Shown: in pieces, positions 45,715 through 57,689 of the stretch
How the letters are laid out: the number at the start of each line of letters is the position of its first letter
Position numbering within the stretch: the first letter of the stretch is position 1
Assembly: GCA_032622095.1 (NCBI GenBank)
Contig: CP136061.1
Span: 39,191,797-39,255,796 of the forward strand
Origin: Siphonodentalium dalli
Lineage: Eukaryota > Mollusca > Scaphopoda > Gadilida > Siphonodentaliidae
Reading direction: 5' to 3'
DNA: 64,000 nt
The notes under the pieces: model-generated
Seen by the model: the letters and a program-made list of their open reading frames with translations, nothing else
Database searches by the model: none
What the model was told of the DNA's origin: nothing
Translations under genes and position numbers: made by a program

Positions 45715-47770
45715 TCCTCAGTGAGAGAACTTCGCAGCTCTAACGATAGACAGGGCATGATTTATTCCATCTGTTATAGAGGCTTATTAAACATGAATCA
45801 TCAGCATTCAAAAGTAATTTGCAATTTACTGCGCTGTGGGCATCGTTCACATATAACAGAAAAAACAGAATGGACACTTTGGGGATCCCGCAAGTGACTT
45901 CAAGCTGACCTGAATTAGTGCCCCTATATCAACTACTTGTGATCTATCTGATGAATAATCTCGGGACGAATGAGGCCTTTAGTCAAATTGATATAAGATT
46001 TTGCAGAATAGAGTGGTCCACTGTATCAAACTCCTTCTGCAGGTCTAACAAAATCAGTTACGTATATTTTCCATCACGAGATTCCCTTATTTAATCAGTA
46101 AGGTGTCAGCTGAAAATACAGCCTGTTCTCCATAAATCCCGCACAACTGCTTATAATATGATTGTTTTAGGTAGATACTCTAAGCAGATTATGTGCGGAC
46201 AATGACACATATAGGCCAACTCACAACTTTTCATGTGTAACCTTTTTAACATGTGTTTTTACTGCGGCCCGCGCCATAAAACTAAAGAACGGCTAATAGT
46301 CCATTATCTGCTTATTTCAGAATCAAATAATCACATTGTGTACCTATTTAACATAATATGTCGATTATATGCCGAAGATATGTTGGAAAATCCATTTCTG
46401 AAACTGTTACAACATGTTGTTTTCTTTAAGATACTTTTCTAACTGATTAAAAATGATCCTTTCAAGAATTTTGGAAGAAATGCTTAAGATATATACTGGT
46501 CGGTAAGTACCCACTGGTTTTATTCTTGTGTAGAGGCATTACTCTGGCTCGCGTGAAGTCGTCGGCAACACTCGCAGTTTTCAACCATATATTTATAATA
46601 TAAATCAATGGATCCAAAAGTGTGCGTATACTTTCCTTCAGATATATGGCTTGGAATTGGTGTAAACCAGTTGCCTTATTTATACCAAAGTATATTTCAG
46701 AATTGTTTAATCAGTTATCTCCTTAACGCTATCTGCTTTGATGTTATGTGACCTATAGAAGGCATCAACAGAAGTTTCGCCACAGATATGATGTGAGCAG
46801 ACGGTAGATTTTTCACCAAGTCACCAGCAAAATTAGAAAAGTAGTTGTGGAAATGATCACCAACTTTCTGTTTGTAAAAATCATTACATCGTTTATTTTC
46901 AGACCAATTTCTGACTGGGGTGATTTGTCTTTCTTGGGTGAAATAGCTGTTTTGGAGTTTGCCAAAGTTTCTTTGTGTTATCCTTCGGCTTCTCTGCCTG
47001 TTTTGTCATAAACTCCACCCTTGTCTTAATTGCATGCTGAGCTCTATTTCTCAGACGTTTGAAAGTTGAATTGAAATTTGAGTCTCAGAACTGTCGAACA
47101 TATATCAGAGCTGTGTCTCATTGTTGAAATATATATCAAGAATTACACCATTTAACCAACCCTCTGAACGGCTTTTAATTCTCATTTGCTTTAATGGAGC
47201 CAAGTCATTTAGTATAGATATATATATTGTTCTTTTAAATATGGTACATGCAATACTAGCATCATTTGACTGATAATTTGAATCCCAATCTACTTCATTT
47301 TTAATTCATTAGAACATTCCTCACTAGATAATTTGTTTGTGGATCTTACACAAACTGTAGTATGTGAGAAAGCCTTATATTTTGTACGTTTGCGGGAGCA
47401 AAATGTAGCCTAATGATCACTAATGCCCAAAGTAAGAACACCACTCTGAGAAATGTTTCCTTTGTCTTCGACCCGTATCAAGTCAATATAAGATGAATTT
47501 TCTGTGACTGGTGGGTTCATTTATTATTTGTGAAAATATTACTGCCGCACATAAAGTATTGATTCTACGAGGAATGGAACTTTCTTTGCCAGATTGAACA
47601 TTGGCGTTCATGTTCATAAAATGATTATTTCACCAACGAAGCTACTATGAGCACCGGAGAGACTCCATTTTATCACATAATTCATTACACGTAGAATGAC
47701 GATAGCCAATACCGACTAACATGAGGGTCTAATATTGGTTTGGATTTCGGTTAGAAAAGTTCCGCCCAAC
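45715..47770 (-). pseudogene. dead APE-type LINE (endonuclease and reverse transcriptase)
   Basis: Minus-strand fragments in shifting frames follow the LINE order. Endonuclease: AAVIFSQIINEPT, then SSYIDLIRVEDKG (47480), then SGVLTLGISDH followed by a stop, and CSRKRTKYKAFSHTTV. Reverse transcriptase: KATGLHQFQAIYLKE (46665), FTRARVMPLHKN (46545), PVGTYRPVYILSISSKILER and IIFNQLEKYLKENN (46500-46420). Past an inserted MITE come LILLDLQKEFDTVDHSIL (46045), then FFLLYVNDAHSAVNCKLLLN and the ADD catalytic motif (45830). The stop in place of the residue after SDH, NADD for YADD, and several frameshifts show it is inactive. Motifs recall jockey/CR1-like elements. Confidence 0.82.
46118..46390 (+). 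mobile_element. palindromic MITE family, copy g (inside LINE)
   Basis: It runs from CAGCCTGTTCTCCATAAATC through TTTTAGGTAGATACTCTAAG to CGATTATATGCCGAAGATAT. It is shortened: the central hairpin is deleted (TAGGTAGATACTCTAAGCAG joins the two arms). It separates the LINE block ending NQLEKYLKENN from the block with FDTVDH, so it inserted into the reverse transcriptase. Confidence 0.75.
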
Positions 47771-47797
47771 AACTCTGAAGATCAACATCAGTTAAAT

Positions 47798-48516
47798 CTA
47801 CCCTGTGGTACATATAAATCTACCCTGTGGTACATTTAGATATACCATGTGGTACATTTAAATCTACCCTGTGGTTGGGGTTTATTTGATAATACAGTGT
47901 GAAAAATAACATTTTAACCGTATATTATTAACATCATGAAAGACTATATATATGAACTATACAAAAATGAAGCTCAAATTCCATGAGTATTCGCTACTAT
48001 GTGCCTTAATTTTTGTGGAATCGCGTGGATACAGAAACTGAGGCAGTTGCATGTACATGTGGGAACTCCTGTCTTCTATGCTTGCCATTTTTGTCGTTGC
48101 TGTCTTACGAGAAATAATTACTACAATTCTTATGTTTCGTTTCTATAAACATATTGGCATAGTATGCTAAAATGTAGTTTGGTGGAAAGCACCAAGCTGA
48201 TATAAATCTGGTTCATCGTAAACTAAGTTTTTTTAAATGCCCCTAACAATGAGACTGATGGCATCGCACTAATTCCTATTCAAAGTAAAGTGCCAGGATT
48301 AATACTATTATATTCACGTGGCATTAGTTTGATCAGGTATGCATGGGAGTAAAATATATTGAGAGTTGTAGCTCACCCTATAACATCATCCTGTTCGATG
48401 TCATTTATATCTACCCTGTGGTACATTTAAATCTACCCTGTGGTACATATAAATCTACCCTGTGGTACATATAAATCTACCCTGTGGTACATATAAATCA
48501 ACCCTGTGTTACATTC
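47798..48516. repeat. two short 22-bp arrays flanking 530 bp
   Basis: The unit CTACCCTGTGGTACATATAA(AT) occurs about four times at 47798-47876 and about five times at 48405-48516, in the same orientation. Between them is about 530 bp of unrelated sequence. An open frame over the second array extends to 48794 with no recognised domain. Confidence 0.8.
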
Positions 48517-48519
48517 AGT

Positions 48520-49056
48520 CAACTTGGTTTTGCTCCGTTAACCTGAGCGATTCTCAACCGTTAACCTGGGCAACTCTCCGTGCTCCTGGCTTGGATCAGG
48601 TGCCTGGCTGCTGTTGCTATCTGTATGTACATGTGCATCGCCCTCTCAAACTACATGTTCGGCTTGTACCCAACCGCTGTCACCGTCCAACGGATTACTT
48701 ATCTCCGCTGATATCAACTCGTTTGCTGCATTGGTGTGGTCCCCCGCCCGTTACATTCATCATTTCGCGATTGAATCTTGAGACCTGTTTCTAAGCCTTA
48801 ATTTTGAGTCGTTTCCATGTTTGTTTTTAGCTCTTTCTATGTCCGCTGTCGCTGGTTGTGACTGGTAAATCGTCTTTTTTAAGAACTTTCCACATAATGA
48901 TCTTCCATCTGTTCACCGTAGTCAAATTACACTTGTCTTCTATAGCGCCGATGCGGTGCTATAAAGGCTCTATCCGGAGAAGAGAAATATCTCCTGCGTG
49001 GAAAAATTCGCATTCGATCCTGCGCATATAGCAAATTTTAGTTTTGTCAAGGCTAA
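48520..49056. other. no recognised feature
   Basis: A GC-richer stretch (48540-48790) with an open frame of uncertain meaning, rich in Cys, Pro and His. It could be an old retroelement leader, but no motif supports that. Confidence 0.3.
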
Positions 49057-49057
49057 A

Positions 49058-49418
49058 TCTATTATATATTTTGAAACTTCTGTTTGTGGTTGTGTGTGTG
49101 TTATAGAAACGGAAACTGCTTGACCGATCCGACTTAAATTTGGTATGTATGCTTACTTTAATCCCGGCAACAATATGGGCGGGTCCAATTCCACGTGCGA
49201 CCGGTGTCCTTGAATTTGATGTCGCTTGACGTAGGCATGTTTCTGGACCGATCGAACAATAGTTTTTTTTTTCTCCTATTACTTTTGAACGTTGTTCGCT
49301 CAGTAATTTTCATTGTTGTCACTATGAATTAGTAGATCAATCTATCATTGCTGTGTATTCTACCCAGATGGAGGCGATAACAAAGAAATAGCAGGACGAA
49401 GTCGGGCACATCAGCTAG
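49058..49418 (+). mobile_element. 361-bp non-autonomous Helitron
   Basis: It starts TCTATTATATATTTTGAAAC and ends GTCGGGCACATCAGCTAG. The ends are 5'-TC and CTAG-3', the neighbours are A on the left and T on the right, and there is no target duplication. A partial stem-loop (GCAGGAC-GAA-GTCGGGC, five of seven pairs) stands about 8 bases before the 3' end. All fit a Helitron inserted into an AT dinucleotide. Internal text (AGAAACGGAAACTGCTTGAC, CGATCCGACTTAAATTTGGT) is typical of such repeats. No Rep-helicase is encoded. Confidence 0.82.
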
Positions 49419-49866
49419 TGGTAAATATTTATGGAAAAAAATTTGGTTTCCATGGTTGCTCAGAAATACACGCAAAGTTTGAATGAACTTACTGTATCGC
49501 TTACTTTACCAACTTGGAAACGTCTATTTTGAGTATATAATGAAACTCAAGTGTATATCTATCAGAATGAGTCAAAACTATTCAGTAATTTCCGTAATGA
49601 TTCCATCTCAGTGAAAACCGGGCCATATTGACGAAACAGATTGACTTAATTCATCTACTATCATCACACTAATGGCTTGACAACTTTATTATGGGTCTCG
49701 GTTGCTTTGAAATGTGTTTGTTTCAGTCTCGATCAATATGTTGAGTTGGGTGTCTTTGGAAGAAAAGTTGGGAAGCTGTGGAACTAAAGTGGCAACTGTT
49801 GCATGTTTTCTTCAGTTAGTAGATTGGTAAGCGGTATTAAATATTCACATATGTTGACTTTTGCAG

Positions 49867-49923
49867 AGGCCATAACAACTGGAAAGCCACGCTTCTTTAA
49901 AGGCTACGATGGCCGTCTTCGTG
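49867..49923 (+). CDS. candidate 57-nt exon, unrecognised
   Basis: A strong acceptor (GTTGACTTTTGCAG) and a strong donor (CGTG|GTGAGTA) bound 57 nt. Only one frame is open: AITTGKPRFFKGYDGRLRG, in phase 1-1. The peptide looks like real protein, and a symmetric exon is common in extracellular proteins, but no family is recognised. No partner exon is found within several kb on this strand. Confidence 0.33.
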
Positions 49924-50219
49924 GTGAGTATTGCTGTCACATCCGTTAAAACCGCCATAAACAAGAATATTAATATATAGACCGACTCTCATACCAATCA
50001 TAAATATCACGTAAATAGTATGCTAGTGTCAAGTTCGTGTAAACAAATGCCAAACATATTACAGAACCTGGCAATAACATAATGTTTACACGATAATTAT
50101 GATTAGTACTAACAAATTAATGTTGTAATTAACGGGTGTAATTATTGTAACATCATGCTCACCATCGAAGGCCACCCGTGCCTTTAATGGATGGGCAAGG
50201 GGAGATACCAAATTTGAAG

Positions 50220-52180
50220 AACATCTATGTCGCCGATTTCCACCAAACTGATGTATAGTTATCTTCATGATATAGTGCATTAAAGATACCTAATGATGCC
50301 GACCGAGTCATGTATGGGATAGGAAAGGGTCGAGTAATAAAAACGTGTTTTGTCGCCGATTTCTACCAATCTTATATGAAGTCTTCTCCATGCTATAGGG
50401 AATCTACCAGTCTGGTGCATATCTATATCTATATTTGCGACTGTCTGTCGGTGTTCTATAGAAATTCACAGGGGACCACCTAGATGGCACAAAAGGGGTC
50501 TAATATGGGTAACTTTTTACGAGAAAGATAATGGCGAGGGTTAGAATTTTCTAAAGTGACGCCGTTGTTGTCAGGGGCAGAACAAAAATTGTCGCCGATT
50601 GCCACCAAACATATATAATCATCCCCATAATATGAGGAATCTAATGGTGTGGTTTAAATATGTCAAAAGTCGCGCCGTTCGCGTCAGGGATGCCCGGAAG
50701 GGGAGAGGGGCACCAAAATTGATCAAAATAATTTTAGCGCCGAATTCCACCAAGTTGGTGCACATTCTTCTGAGATCTTCTACATGATACAAGGAATCTT
50801 ATTGTGTGATTTAAAGACGCCAAATTGGTGTCGTTGGGATGAGAGGTTGGGGGCGGTGGGTGGGTACTAAATTTGATAAGAATTGGTTTAGTAGCCGATT
50901 GCCACTAAACTTATACAAATTCATCCCCATGGTATGAGGTGTCTAATTGCGTGGCTTAGATCTGTCAAAAGTGGCGTCATTCGAGTCAGGGGTGCACTGA
51001 AAGGGAGAGGGGCACCAAAATTGATACACAATACTTCATAGCGCCAATTTCCACCAAATTGATACACATTCGTATCCATGATATGAGGAATCTAATCGTT
51101 TGATTTTAAAGACGTCATATTGGTGCTACTTTGGTGAGAGATGGGGGTGGGGTGTTCACTAAATTTGATAAAAAAAACTTTAGTCGCGGATTAGCAACAA
51201 ACTTACAAATAATAATCTCCATGATATCAGGAGTCTAATTGTGTGGTTTAAAGATATTAAAAGTGGGGTCATTCGAGTCAGGGGTGCCTAGAGGGTGAGG
51301 GGGACACAAACAGTGATAAACAATATGTTTAGCGCCGATTTCCACCTGATTGATACATATTCTTCTCCATTGTACGAATAATCTAATCGTGTGGTTTAAA
51401 TGCGCCAAAATGGTGCCTTTTGGGTGAGAGATATGCAATGGTGGCCCTCAATTTGATACGAATTTGTATACTCGCCAATTTTCATAAATGTTAGATATAT
51501 TCATCTCTATAATGAGTCTAAGTGTGTGGTTTAATGATGTCAAAAATGCCACTTAGAGTCCGAAATAGGGAAGGGAGGATCACCAAAAACTTATAAAAAT
51601 ATGTTTAGTGCCAATTACCATCAAACTCATACACGTTCTTCTCAAATGATACAATGAATCAAATATTTGCGAATATCTGTCTGTGTTCTATATATAACTT
51701 TAAGGGTACAATCGAGATGGCACCAAGGCGGCCTAACGGGGGTAACTTTTTACGAATAAGATAATGGTGCAGGTTACAATTTTCTAAAGTGACGTTGTTG
51801 GTGTCAGGGGAGGGCCTATTTTTAGCACATATTTCGACCAAATTGGTATATTATTCTTCTCCGTGATACGAGGAATATAAACGTGTGATTTAAAGACGCG
51901 AAATTGGTGCCGTTTGGGTGAGAGATGGGGGGGGGGGGTAATACACTATGATAAGAATTTGTTTAGATGCCGATTACCACCAAACTTATATAAAATCATC
52001 TCCATTATATAATGCATGCATGAGTCTAATAGACGTGGTTTAAATATGACAAAAGTGGCGCGGTTCAAGTCATGCATGAGGGAGTTGCACCAAAGTTGAT
52101 ACAAGTATATTTAGCACTAATTCCACCAAATTCATGCACGTTCTTCTCTAATGATATGATGAATTAAATCACATTTTGGG
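50220..52180. repeat. ~145-bp satellite with alternating A and B monomers
   Basis: Landmarks such as CGCCGATTTCCACCAAACTT, TCTCCATGATATGAGGAATC and TAATCGTGTGGTTTAAA recur every 135-150 bp. Two monomer types alternate. A carries GTCAAAAGTGGCGTCATTCG and AGTCAGGGG. B carries GACGCCAAATTGGTGCCGTT and GGGTGAGAGATGGGGG. The higher-order unit is therefore about 290 bp. A third, longer type with CTGTGTTCTATATA and GGGTAACTTTTTACGA appears at about 50440 and 51680. Monomers are diverged, so the array is old. Confidence 0.85.
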
Positions 52181-52769
52181 TCATGGATGGCGAGAGGAGA
52201 TTCACTTGTATTTATAAGATTGTTCAATTTGCCGATATCCAACAAAGTTATATATAGTCGTCTCCCAGGCCATCTCCATGTCGTTCTAAGGAGTTTTTGG
52301 CATTCCAGTTTCACAATCTCGACAAATGGTGACCAAATTAAGTCACTTGAACAATTATATCTTCTCAACTGTCATATTTATATGGGGATGGAATTCAGGG
52401 CATTCCTATAATGATCTAGCAACACCGATACATATAATCTATTTAAGAGATACATATATTCATTCAAACTGAGGGACTTTGAATCGTCAGTGAATTGCAT
52501 ATTAGAATGGCTCATGTATATATTGTAACAGGATTGAGTCTGTCCCATTCAATATATTTTCCACAAAAAAGTTACAATTGCCAAGAGATATGAAATGTAG
52601 AGCAGGCCTGTTCAAAAATAGTGGTCACAATGTGTAGTCAAATATGGTTACTTCTGAAATAAGAGTAAACGCAGCCCGTAGCACATGACTTTTCGTGATC
52701 CTCCAATAGTGACATCTGACAAGGGTATATCTGCCCGATACAGAGGATTTCTTTCATTTTTTAGAACAG

Positions 52770-53272
52770 ACTCATCGCCTAACATATATGTAGCTGCTAT
52801 GCATGCATAACATTATTTATTTTAAACTGAAAATGATTAGCCAGTATATAGCACCAGAACAGACGAGCACCTGGACATATCTTTAAAACATCTGTATCTT
52901 CATGAAGATATGATAAACTAGATTGATTGATACATCTTTATGTAAAACACAATTGTCGTCTTTTATTTTTTCGAACTAATGTGTTCATGTTTCTTGCTAT
53001 AACGTCTGAAGTATACGTAGTTGTAAATAAATAAATACTCTATTGGTGGAACGGATTAAACGCGATAAACAAAATGATAATCGCTCCGACCTGACAAGCT
53101 GAGCCACTACTTATATTCCATGTGTAAGAATCATGTTTTGTTATGCCATTTGGATATACAATTTTTGAGAATACGTGTAACACTTTGAGAGCAAGAGTAT
53201 TATCTCTATTCCCGCCAAATATTCACAGAGGGTTTCACATCACTTTAACCTGGGCAACGCCGGGTAACCCTA

Positions 53273-53273
<1 letters not shown>
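52770..53273 (+). mobile_element. Helitron-like non-autonomous element, copy 2
   Basis: Homologous to 1-550 along its length. It ends with CCTGGGCAACGCCGGGTAAC and CCTAA followed by T: a hairpin (ACCTGG-GCAACG-CCGGGT) and CTAA, matching the CTRR rule for Helitron 3' ends. It is followed directly by a TA and GT microsatellite. The 5' end is not clear. Confidence 0.45.
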
Positions 53274-53303
<30 letters not shown>

Positions 53304-53330
53304 GGTGTGTGAGAGGGGGTGTGTGTGTGC
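53274..53330. repeat. TA and GT microsatellite
   Basis: A run of TA (about 11 repeats) passes into GTGTGTGGGTGTGTGAGAGG and TGTGTGTGTG. In the duplicate at 57590-57640 the TA run is shorter and broken by TTTATAAATA, showing length change since duplication. Confidence 0.9.
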
Positions 53331-53380
53331 ATAACTGGTGCCGTCTATGTCAGCAATGAGAGTCTGAGGGGGCGCATAAA

Positions 53381-53612
53381 TGGACAAAATTTAGTATGCT
53401 TGCTTCAGTGATTGTGAACACATTCTCATTCCTTATCGAAATGGCCATGCATCGATCAGAATGGCACATTGAAATGTCCCTCAATTCAGATCAAGTTTGA
53501 AAACAGGTCCCGATTTGCCGCCATGTCGGGGTTCGAACCCGCGCCAATCTCAAGCCTAGACTGCGATTAACTTATCCACTACCTAACAACCTACCTCGGC
53601 TACGGGGACATC
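53381..53612 (-). mobile_element. tRNA-derived SINE with intact body
   Basis: On the minus strand a tRNA-like head (53517-53610) shows a D-arm-like box (TAGCCGAGGTAGG) and a T-arm with GCGGGTTCGAACCCCG, the A and B boxes of RNA polymerase III promoters. Acceptor-stem ends do not pair, so it is not a working tRNA. The head resembles leucine or serine tRNA. A body of about 135 bp follows (GAGGGACATTTCAATGTGCC ... GTGTTCACAATCACTGAAG). Confidence 0.6.
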
Positions 53613-55360
53613 CTTACCAATGAACAGATACTGAGAGTTTGGAAGCGTGTCTGTCTGAACATGGGTTCGAATATTGACACATAACGAAAATACAATTATA
53701 TTGAAACAGCACAATGCACCTCCGAAATTGTACGTGTGACTATACGACTGCCACGTGACCATACGACTGCCGATTCTGGCGTATATATATTGCCGTGATA
53801 TTAAAGACCCGACAGATTAGTTGAAATTTTCCAAAGTGGCACCAGTCATGTCAGGGTGGGGATTATATCATAACATGAATTATGTAGCGAGCCTCACACA
53901 TATATAAATATATGTTCTGATTGTCGTCTGCGATGGGGCACCATACGGGTGGTATCATTAGAAAATGACATGAATCCTGTAGCGAGCCTCGCACATATAA
54001 ATATATATTCTGAGTGTCGTCTGCTCGTGTCTCAGGGGCACCATACGGGTGGTGTCTGTATATTGTGCCATGAATCCTGTATATGAACTGTATAACATTG
54101 AACAAGGCAGGGAATATATTTCTATGACAATGCTTTTCCTCAATAAGCTTACTCGGAGTAGAGAGGTCCCAGCTCGAGAGTGTATGCTTTTTTGAGCTGA
54201 TATCGTAATAAACATTGAATTAATTACCAGGGAAAAATACCAAGACGGAAAGATAAATTGCTCACAAAGTCACTTAAATCGTACAGTTGCGATTTGGGAC
54301 CTTCACCTGCATGCAGTGAAGTACATTATTAAAGAACAGGTGTTAACTGAGCAATATATTACCTGCAATACGTTTTCGATGTTATAAACTTCCCTGTCAT
54401 AACATCAAAAAGTTCGCAGTAAAAAGTTTTGTACTGGTGGAATATGATCTCTACGTGCGTAGCTAAGAGTAGAGATTCATGACGTGACCTAGAAGGGGGT
54501 CAGATCAGAGGGAACACTAACATTGATAAAATATTCTTTTCGCCGATTTTCCTAAGAAATATATGCGTCGCAGTCATACGATGAATAAACGATTACCTGA
54601 ACACGACATGGGAACGATAGTTTGACGTCACGATGAAATAGCTCATGGTTCTATTGACAGTCTTACAATTATGTTTCAAGTGTAAATGAATAATTTATCT
54701 TTGTACCAAGTGCACACGTCTACCTTGCATCGACTGTCGTTACAGAAGATAAAGAGACCAATGGTGTGTGACACCACTAATAATCAGAATGCATCAATTG
54801 GCCTGTTCCTGGAACTAACCGTATTTCACTTTTCTGAAGTAATAGTGCTGAATTTTTCATTATACTACCGGCGCTGTTTCAGACTATATATACACAATGT
54901 ATATGTTTTAATTTAGTCGAATCAATACCTCAGTATGTCGTTCTACCTTGAAAGCGTTAGCACATATCTGGTTTTAACTCATATGTGTATTTGGTTTCCG
55001 AATAATATAGTCAGTAATAATAAATGAAATATTATTTTGTATATGAGCGTACTGGCAGGGAGCACGGGTTAGGTTCCAATATGGGTTCGGTTGGCACATT
55101 TGAATCAAAGTTATGACCCTTGCCGACTTAGAATTTGACGATTATTTCGGTTTCCGGTGATAACTTTAGTTGCAGTTATCCGATTCATTTCAAATTTGGC
55201 ACATGGATTACTCATATCCCATTGGGAATCATAACATCTAATCCGGGCAAATGCAGAACCCGATTTGTATTTCTTAAATTGATTGGCAGCTCCGAAAAGG
55301 CCACGGGGATGGACCTGGACACACCGGGCCGATCATGGTTTGGCCCATTGTGAGCAATTT

Positions 55361-56520
55361 GATAAGAATTGGTTTAGTAGCCGATTGCCACTAAACTTAT
55401 ACAAATTCATCCCCATGGTATGAGGTGTCTAATTGCGTGGCTTAGATCTGTCAAAAGTGGCGTCATTCGAGTCAGGGGTGCACTGAAAGGGAGAGGGGCA
55501 CCAAAATTGATACACAATACTTTTTAGCGCCAATTTTCACCAAATTGATACACATTCGTATCCATGATATGAGGAATCTAATCGTTTGATTTCAAAGACG
55601 TCATATTGGTGCTACTTTGGTGAGATGGGGGTGGGGTGTTCACTAAATTTGATAAAAAAAAACGCCGATTTCCACCTGATTGATACATATTCTTCTCCAT
55701 GGTACGAATAATCTAATCGTGTGGTTTAAATGCGCCAAAATGGTGCCTTTTGGGTGAGAGATATGCAATGGTGGCCCTCAATTTGATACGAATTTGTATA
55801 CTCGCCAATTTGTCATAAATGTTAGATATATTCATCTCTATAATGAGTCTAAGTGTGTGGTTTAATGATGTCAAAAATGTCACTTGAGTCCGAAATAGGG
55901 ACGGGAGGATCACCAAAAACTTATAAAAATATGTTTAGTGCCAATTACCATCAAACTCATACACGTTCTTCTCAAATGATACAATGAATCAAATATTTGC
56001 GAATATCTGTCTGTGTTCTATATATAACTGTAAGGGTACAATCGAGATGGCACCAAGGCGGCCTAACGGGGGTAACTTTTTACGAATAAGATAATGGTGC
56101 AGGTTACAATTTTCTAAAGTGACGTTGTTGGTGTCAGGGGGGGGCTATTTTTAGCACATATTTCGACCAAATTGGTATATTATTCTTCTCCGTGATACGA
56201 GGAATATAAACGTGTGATTTAAAGACGCGAAATTGGTGCCGTTTGGGTGAGAGATGGGGGGGGGGGGGTAATACACTATGATAAGAATTTGTTTAGTTGC
56301 CGATTACCACCAAACTTATATAAAATCATCTCCATTATATAATGCATGCATGAGTCTAATAGACGTGGTTTAAATATGACAACAGTGGCGCGGTTCAAGT
56401 CATGCATGAGGGGAGTTGCACCAAAGTTGATACAAGTATATTTAGTACTAATTCCACCAAATTCATGCACGTTCTTCTCTAATGATATGATGAATTAAAT
56501 CACATTTTGGGTCATGGATG
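55361..56520. repeat. ~145-bp satellite, second block
   Basis: The satellite part of duplication unit 2, matching 50875-52180 but lacking one monomer. A and B monomers alternate as before. Confidence 0.85.
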
Positions 56521-57104
56521 GCGAGAGGAGATTCACATGCATTTATAAGATTGTTCAATTTGCCGATATCCAACAAAGTTATATATAGTCGTCTCCCAGG
56601 CCATCTCCATGTCGTTCTAAGGAGTTTTTGGCATTCCAGTTTCACAATCTCGACAAATGGTGACCAAATTAAGTCACTTGAACAATTATATCTTCTCAAC
56701 TGTCATATTTATATGGGGATGGAATTCAGGGCATTCCTATAATGATCTAGCAACACCGATACATAGAATCTATTTAAGAGATACATATATTCATTCAAAC
56801 TGAGGGACTTTGAATCGTCAGAGAATTGCATATTAGAATGGCTCATGTATATATTGTAACAGGATTGAGTCTGTCCCATTCAATATATTTTCCACAAAAA
56901 AGTTACAATTGCCAAGAGATATGAAATGTAGAGCAGGCCTGTTCAAAAATAGTGGTCACAATGTGTAGTCAAATATGATTACTTCTGAAATAAGGGTAAA
57001 CGCAGCCCGTAGCACATGACTTTTCGTGATCCTCCAATAGTGACATCTGACAAGGGTATATCTGCCCGATACAGAGGATTTCTTTCATTTTTTAGAACAT
57101 ATAT

Positions 57105-57593
57105 GTAGCTGCTATGCATGCATAACATTATTTATTTTAAACTGAAAATGATTATCCAGTATATAGTACCAGAACAGACGAGCACCTGGACATATCTTTA
57201 AAACATCTGTATCTTCATGAAGATATGATAAACTAGATTGATTGATACATCTTTATGTAAAACACAATTGTCGTCTTTTATTTTTTCGAACTAATGTGTT
57301 CATGTTTCTTGCTATAACGTCTGAAGTATACGCAGTTGTAAATAAATAAATACTCTATTGGTGGGACGGATTAAACGCGATAAACAAAATGATAATCGCT
57401 CCGACCTGACAAGCTGAGCCACTACTTATATTCCATGTGTAAGAATCATGTTTTGTTATGCCATTTGGATATACAATTTTTGAGAATACGTGTAACACTT
57501 TGAGAGCAAGAGTATTATCTCTATTCCCACCAAATATTCACAGAGCGTTTCACATCACTTTAACCTGGGCAACGCCGGGTAACCCTAATATAT
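57105..57593 (+). mobile_element. Helitron-like non-autonomous element, copy 3
   Basis: The counterpart of copy 2 inside duplication unit 2, ending GGGCAACGCCGGGTAACCCT and AA then T. Confidence 0.45.
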
Positions 57594-57689
57594 TTATAAA
57601 TATATGTGTGTGGGTGTGTGAGAGGGGGGTGTGTGTGCATAACTGGTGCCGTCTATGTCAGCAATGAGGGTCTGAGGGGGCACATAAAT

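Larger units (their letters stand above)
50875..55360. repeat. segmental tandem duplication, unit 1 (4.49 kb)
   Basis: It runs from GATAAGAATTGGTTTAGTAG to CCCATTGTGAGCAATTT and is repeated immediately afterwards. It includes part of the ~145-bp satellite, a Helitron-like copy, a TA/GT microsatellite and a tRNA-derived SINE. AATTT occurs at both edges and may be the microhomology at the junction. Confidence 0.93.

Noticed and set aside
48462-48794. 110-codon frame over the 22-bp array
   Set aside because: It starts inside the repeat. The remainder is Cys/His/Pro-rich without any recognisable pattern.
52132-52411. Pairs of 74-78-codon frames conserved at 56463-56742
   Set aside because: Conservation is explained by the 4-kb duplication. 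Both strands are open and no domain is seen.
53517-53610. Functional tRNA gene
   Set aside because: The T-arm and a D-arm-like part are present, but acceptor-stem halves do not pair and a SINE body follows.
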